NCBI GenBank assembly: GCA_023269335.1
Contig: JAHFTM010000129.1
Span: 1 to 5,884 of the forward strand
Length of the DNA: 5,884 nucleotides
Origin: Chlamydiia bacterium
Lineage (GTDB): Bacteria; Chlamydiota; Chlamydiia; Chlamydiales; FEN-1388
Direction of reading: 5' to 3'
Within the stretch, counting starts at the first letter, position 1. Each line of letters opens with the position of its first letter. Shown one piece after another: positions 5,183 to 5,884 of this stretch. Below the pieces are notes generated by a model. That model saw only the letters and a program-made list of their open reading frames with translations, had not been told where the DNA came from and searched no databases. The position numbers and the translations under genes were made by a program.

Positions 5183-5767
5183 ATGAAAACCTATTCTCTT
5201 TTTACCCTCTGCCTTTTTTCTTTCTCGCGTTTAGTTGCCGATATTGATACGGCCACAGCTTTAAAGGAACAGCCAGAACTGCCACCGTTAGAACGGACAA
5301 TCACCATCCCACTTTCTAATGAGGAAACTCAGAAATGGCAATTAGGCCATATGCAAGTTCTCAATGATGGCCAAGCTATTTTTGAATGGATACACCCTAA
5401 AGAAGATATTAATGCTTGGTCAGAGCTCATTCAGATTCAAATTCTTCCTTTTGAAGCCACTAATAGCAAAAAACAATCTGCAGCAGCTTTTGCTACCGTT
5501 TTTATGGATGTCTTAAAAACTCAATTTCCAAATTGCACAGCTTCAATCATCTCTCAAACAAATGATGATGTCCTACTTGAATTCAGCCTTCCGAAAGTTG
5601 AAAATGGGGAAGAGGCACAAAGTGAGCTTGCCAGAATCATTGCCACTGACTCAGGAATTATTCGCATTGCTTTCACTACAAAAATGGGACAGATGCAAGA
5701 TGTCTTGAAAAAGCAGTGGATCGAGCAATTGTCAAACGCGAAAATAACAGCGTCAAAAACAAAATAA
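5183..5767 (+). CDS. Exported protein of unknown function (194 aa)
   Basis: The start is fixed by AAGGAG 8 nt upstream. Residues 1-19 form a signal peptide ending LVA, with likely cleavage before DIDTAT, so the mature protein of about 175 residues should be periplasmic or secreted. There is no lipobox and no further membrane segment. The mature region alternates short strands and helices: an opening WQLGHMQVL (52-60), AIFEWI (65-70), DINAWSELIQIQILPF (75-90), a helix around 97-114, strands SIISQ and VLLEFSL (121-136), then GIIRIAFTTK (158-167) and a final helix (170-184). The EDINAWSELIQIQ stretch resembles a motif I associate with small exported alpha/beta proteins of unknown function in other Gram-negative bacteria, but I cannot name a family. 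The only cysteine in the mature part is Cys118. The next exported gene begins 17 nt later, so the two are probably one transcript. Confidence 0.85.
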   Translation: MKTYSLFTLCLFSFSRLVADIDTATALKEQPELPPLERTITIPLSNEETQKWQLGHMQVLNDGQAIFEWIHPKEDINAWSELIQIQILPFEATNSKKQSAAAFATVFMDVLKTQFPNCTASIISQTNDDVLLEFSLPKVENGEEAQSELARIIATDSGIIRIAFTTKMGQMQDVLKKQWIEQLSNAKITASKTK

Positions 5768-5784
5768 CCCACTTTGAGGCATCT

Positions 5785-5884
5785 ATGAAAAAGCTTTCTC
5801 TTTCATTAGTAATTTTATGCTTAAGTATATTCAGCAGTACTTGGGCAGACACAGTGGTCTGGAGTGGCAATGTGAGTGCCAAAG
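5785..5884 (+). CDS. Exported protein, N-terminal 33 residues only
   Basis: The gene begins at ATG 5785, with GAGG at 5776-5779 five nt upstream, and runs off the right edge. The visible part is a clear signal peptide (MKKLSLSLVILCLSIFSSTWA, about 21 residues, given here only by its ends MKKL and TWA) with likely cleavage before DTVVWSGNVSAK. The mature start is beta-rich, but too short to assign a family. The 17-nt spacing after the previous stop and the matching export signal indicate an operon of secreted or envelope proteins. Confidence 0.75.
   Translation, partial: MKKLSLSLVILCLSIFSSTWADTVVWSGNVSAK

Overview
This is a compact, AT-rich bacterial segment, consistent with a Gram-negative host because four of the eight genes begin with an export signal or hydrophobic N-terminus. 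The gene mix and low GC would fit a Legionella-like or Chlamydia-related lineage. That is an impression from protein style only; no taxonomic marker (rRNA, tRNA, ribosomal protein) is present.

Layout. Positions 1-771 (minus) hold the N-terminal 257 residues of a secreted glycoside hydrolase family 5 (GH5) enzyme that runs off the left edge. A 159-bp divergent spacer separates it from 931-1284 (plus), a small exported protein with the MsrB fold. It keeps all four zinc cysteines but has lost the catalytic cysteine and most other active-site residues. It converges, with only 6 bp between stop codons, on a minus-strand three-gene operon. In transcription order this is a class I glutamine amidotransferase-like hydrolase of the PuuD/peptidase C26 type (3981-3199), an APC-family amino-acid/polyamine permease overlapping it by 8 nt (3206-1878), and an unrecognised helical protein (1851-1291). 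A 297-bp AT-rich spacer with a good minus-strand promoter and two small palindromes leads to the plus-strand dienelactone-hydrolase (DLH) family gene (4279-4995). There the nucleophile position is glycine instead of cysteine. Directly after its stop lies a ~110-bp long imperfect palindrome bracketed by the 8-bp direct repeat TCTTAAGG, which looks like a small non-coding insertion element. A promoter and strong Shine-Dalgarno then start an operon of two small exported proteins of unknown function (5183-5767, and 5785 to the window end).

How the parts work together. The amidotransferase-permease pair looks like an uptake-plus-hydrolysis module for a gamma-glutamyl compound, amino acid or polyamine, by analogy with PuuD and PuuP. 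The GH5 enzyme would act outside the cytoplasm on a beta-glucan-type substrate. The most notable points are two neighbouring loci that keep a recognisable enzyme fold but lack the catalytic nucleophile, and the palindromic element with a possible target duplication next to one of them.
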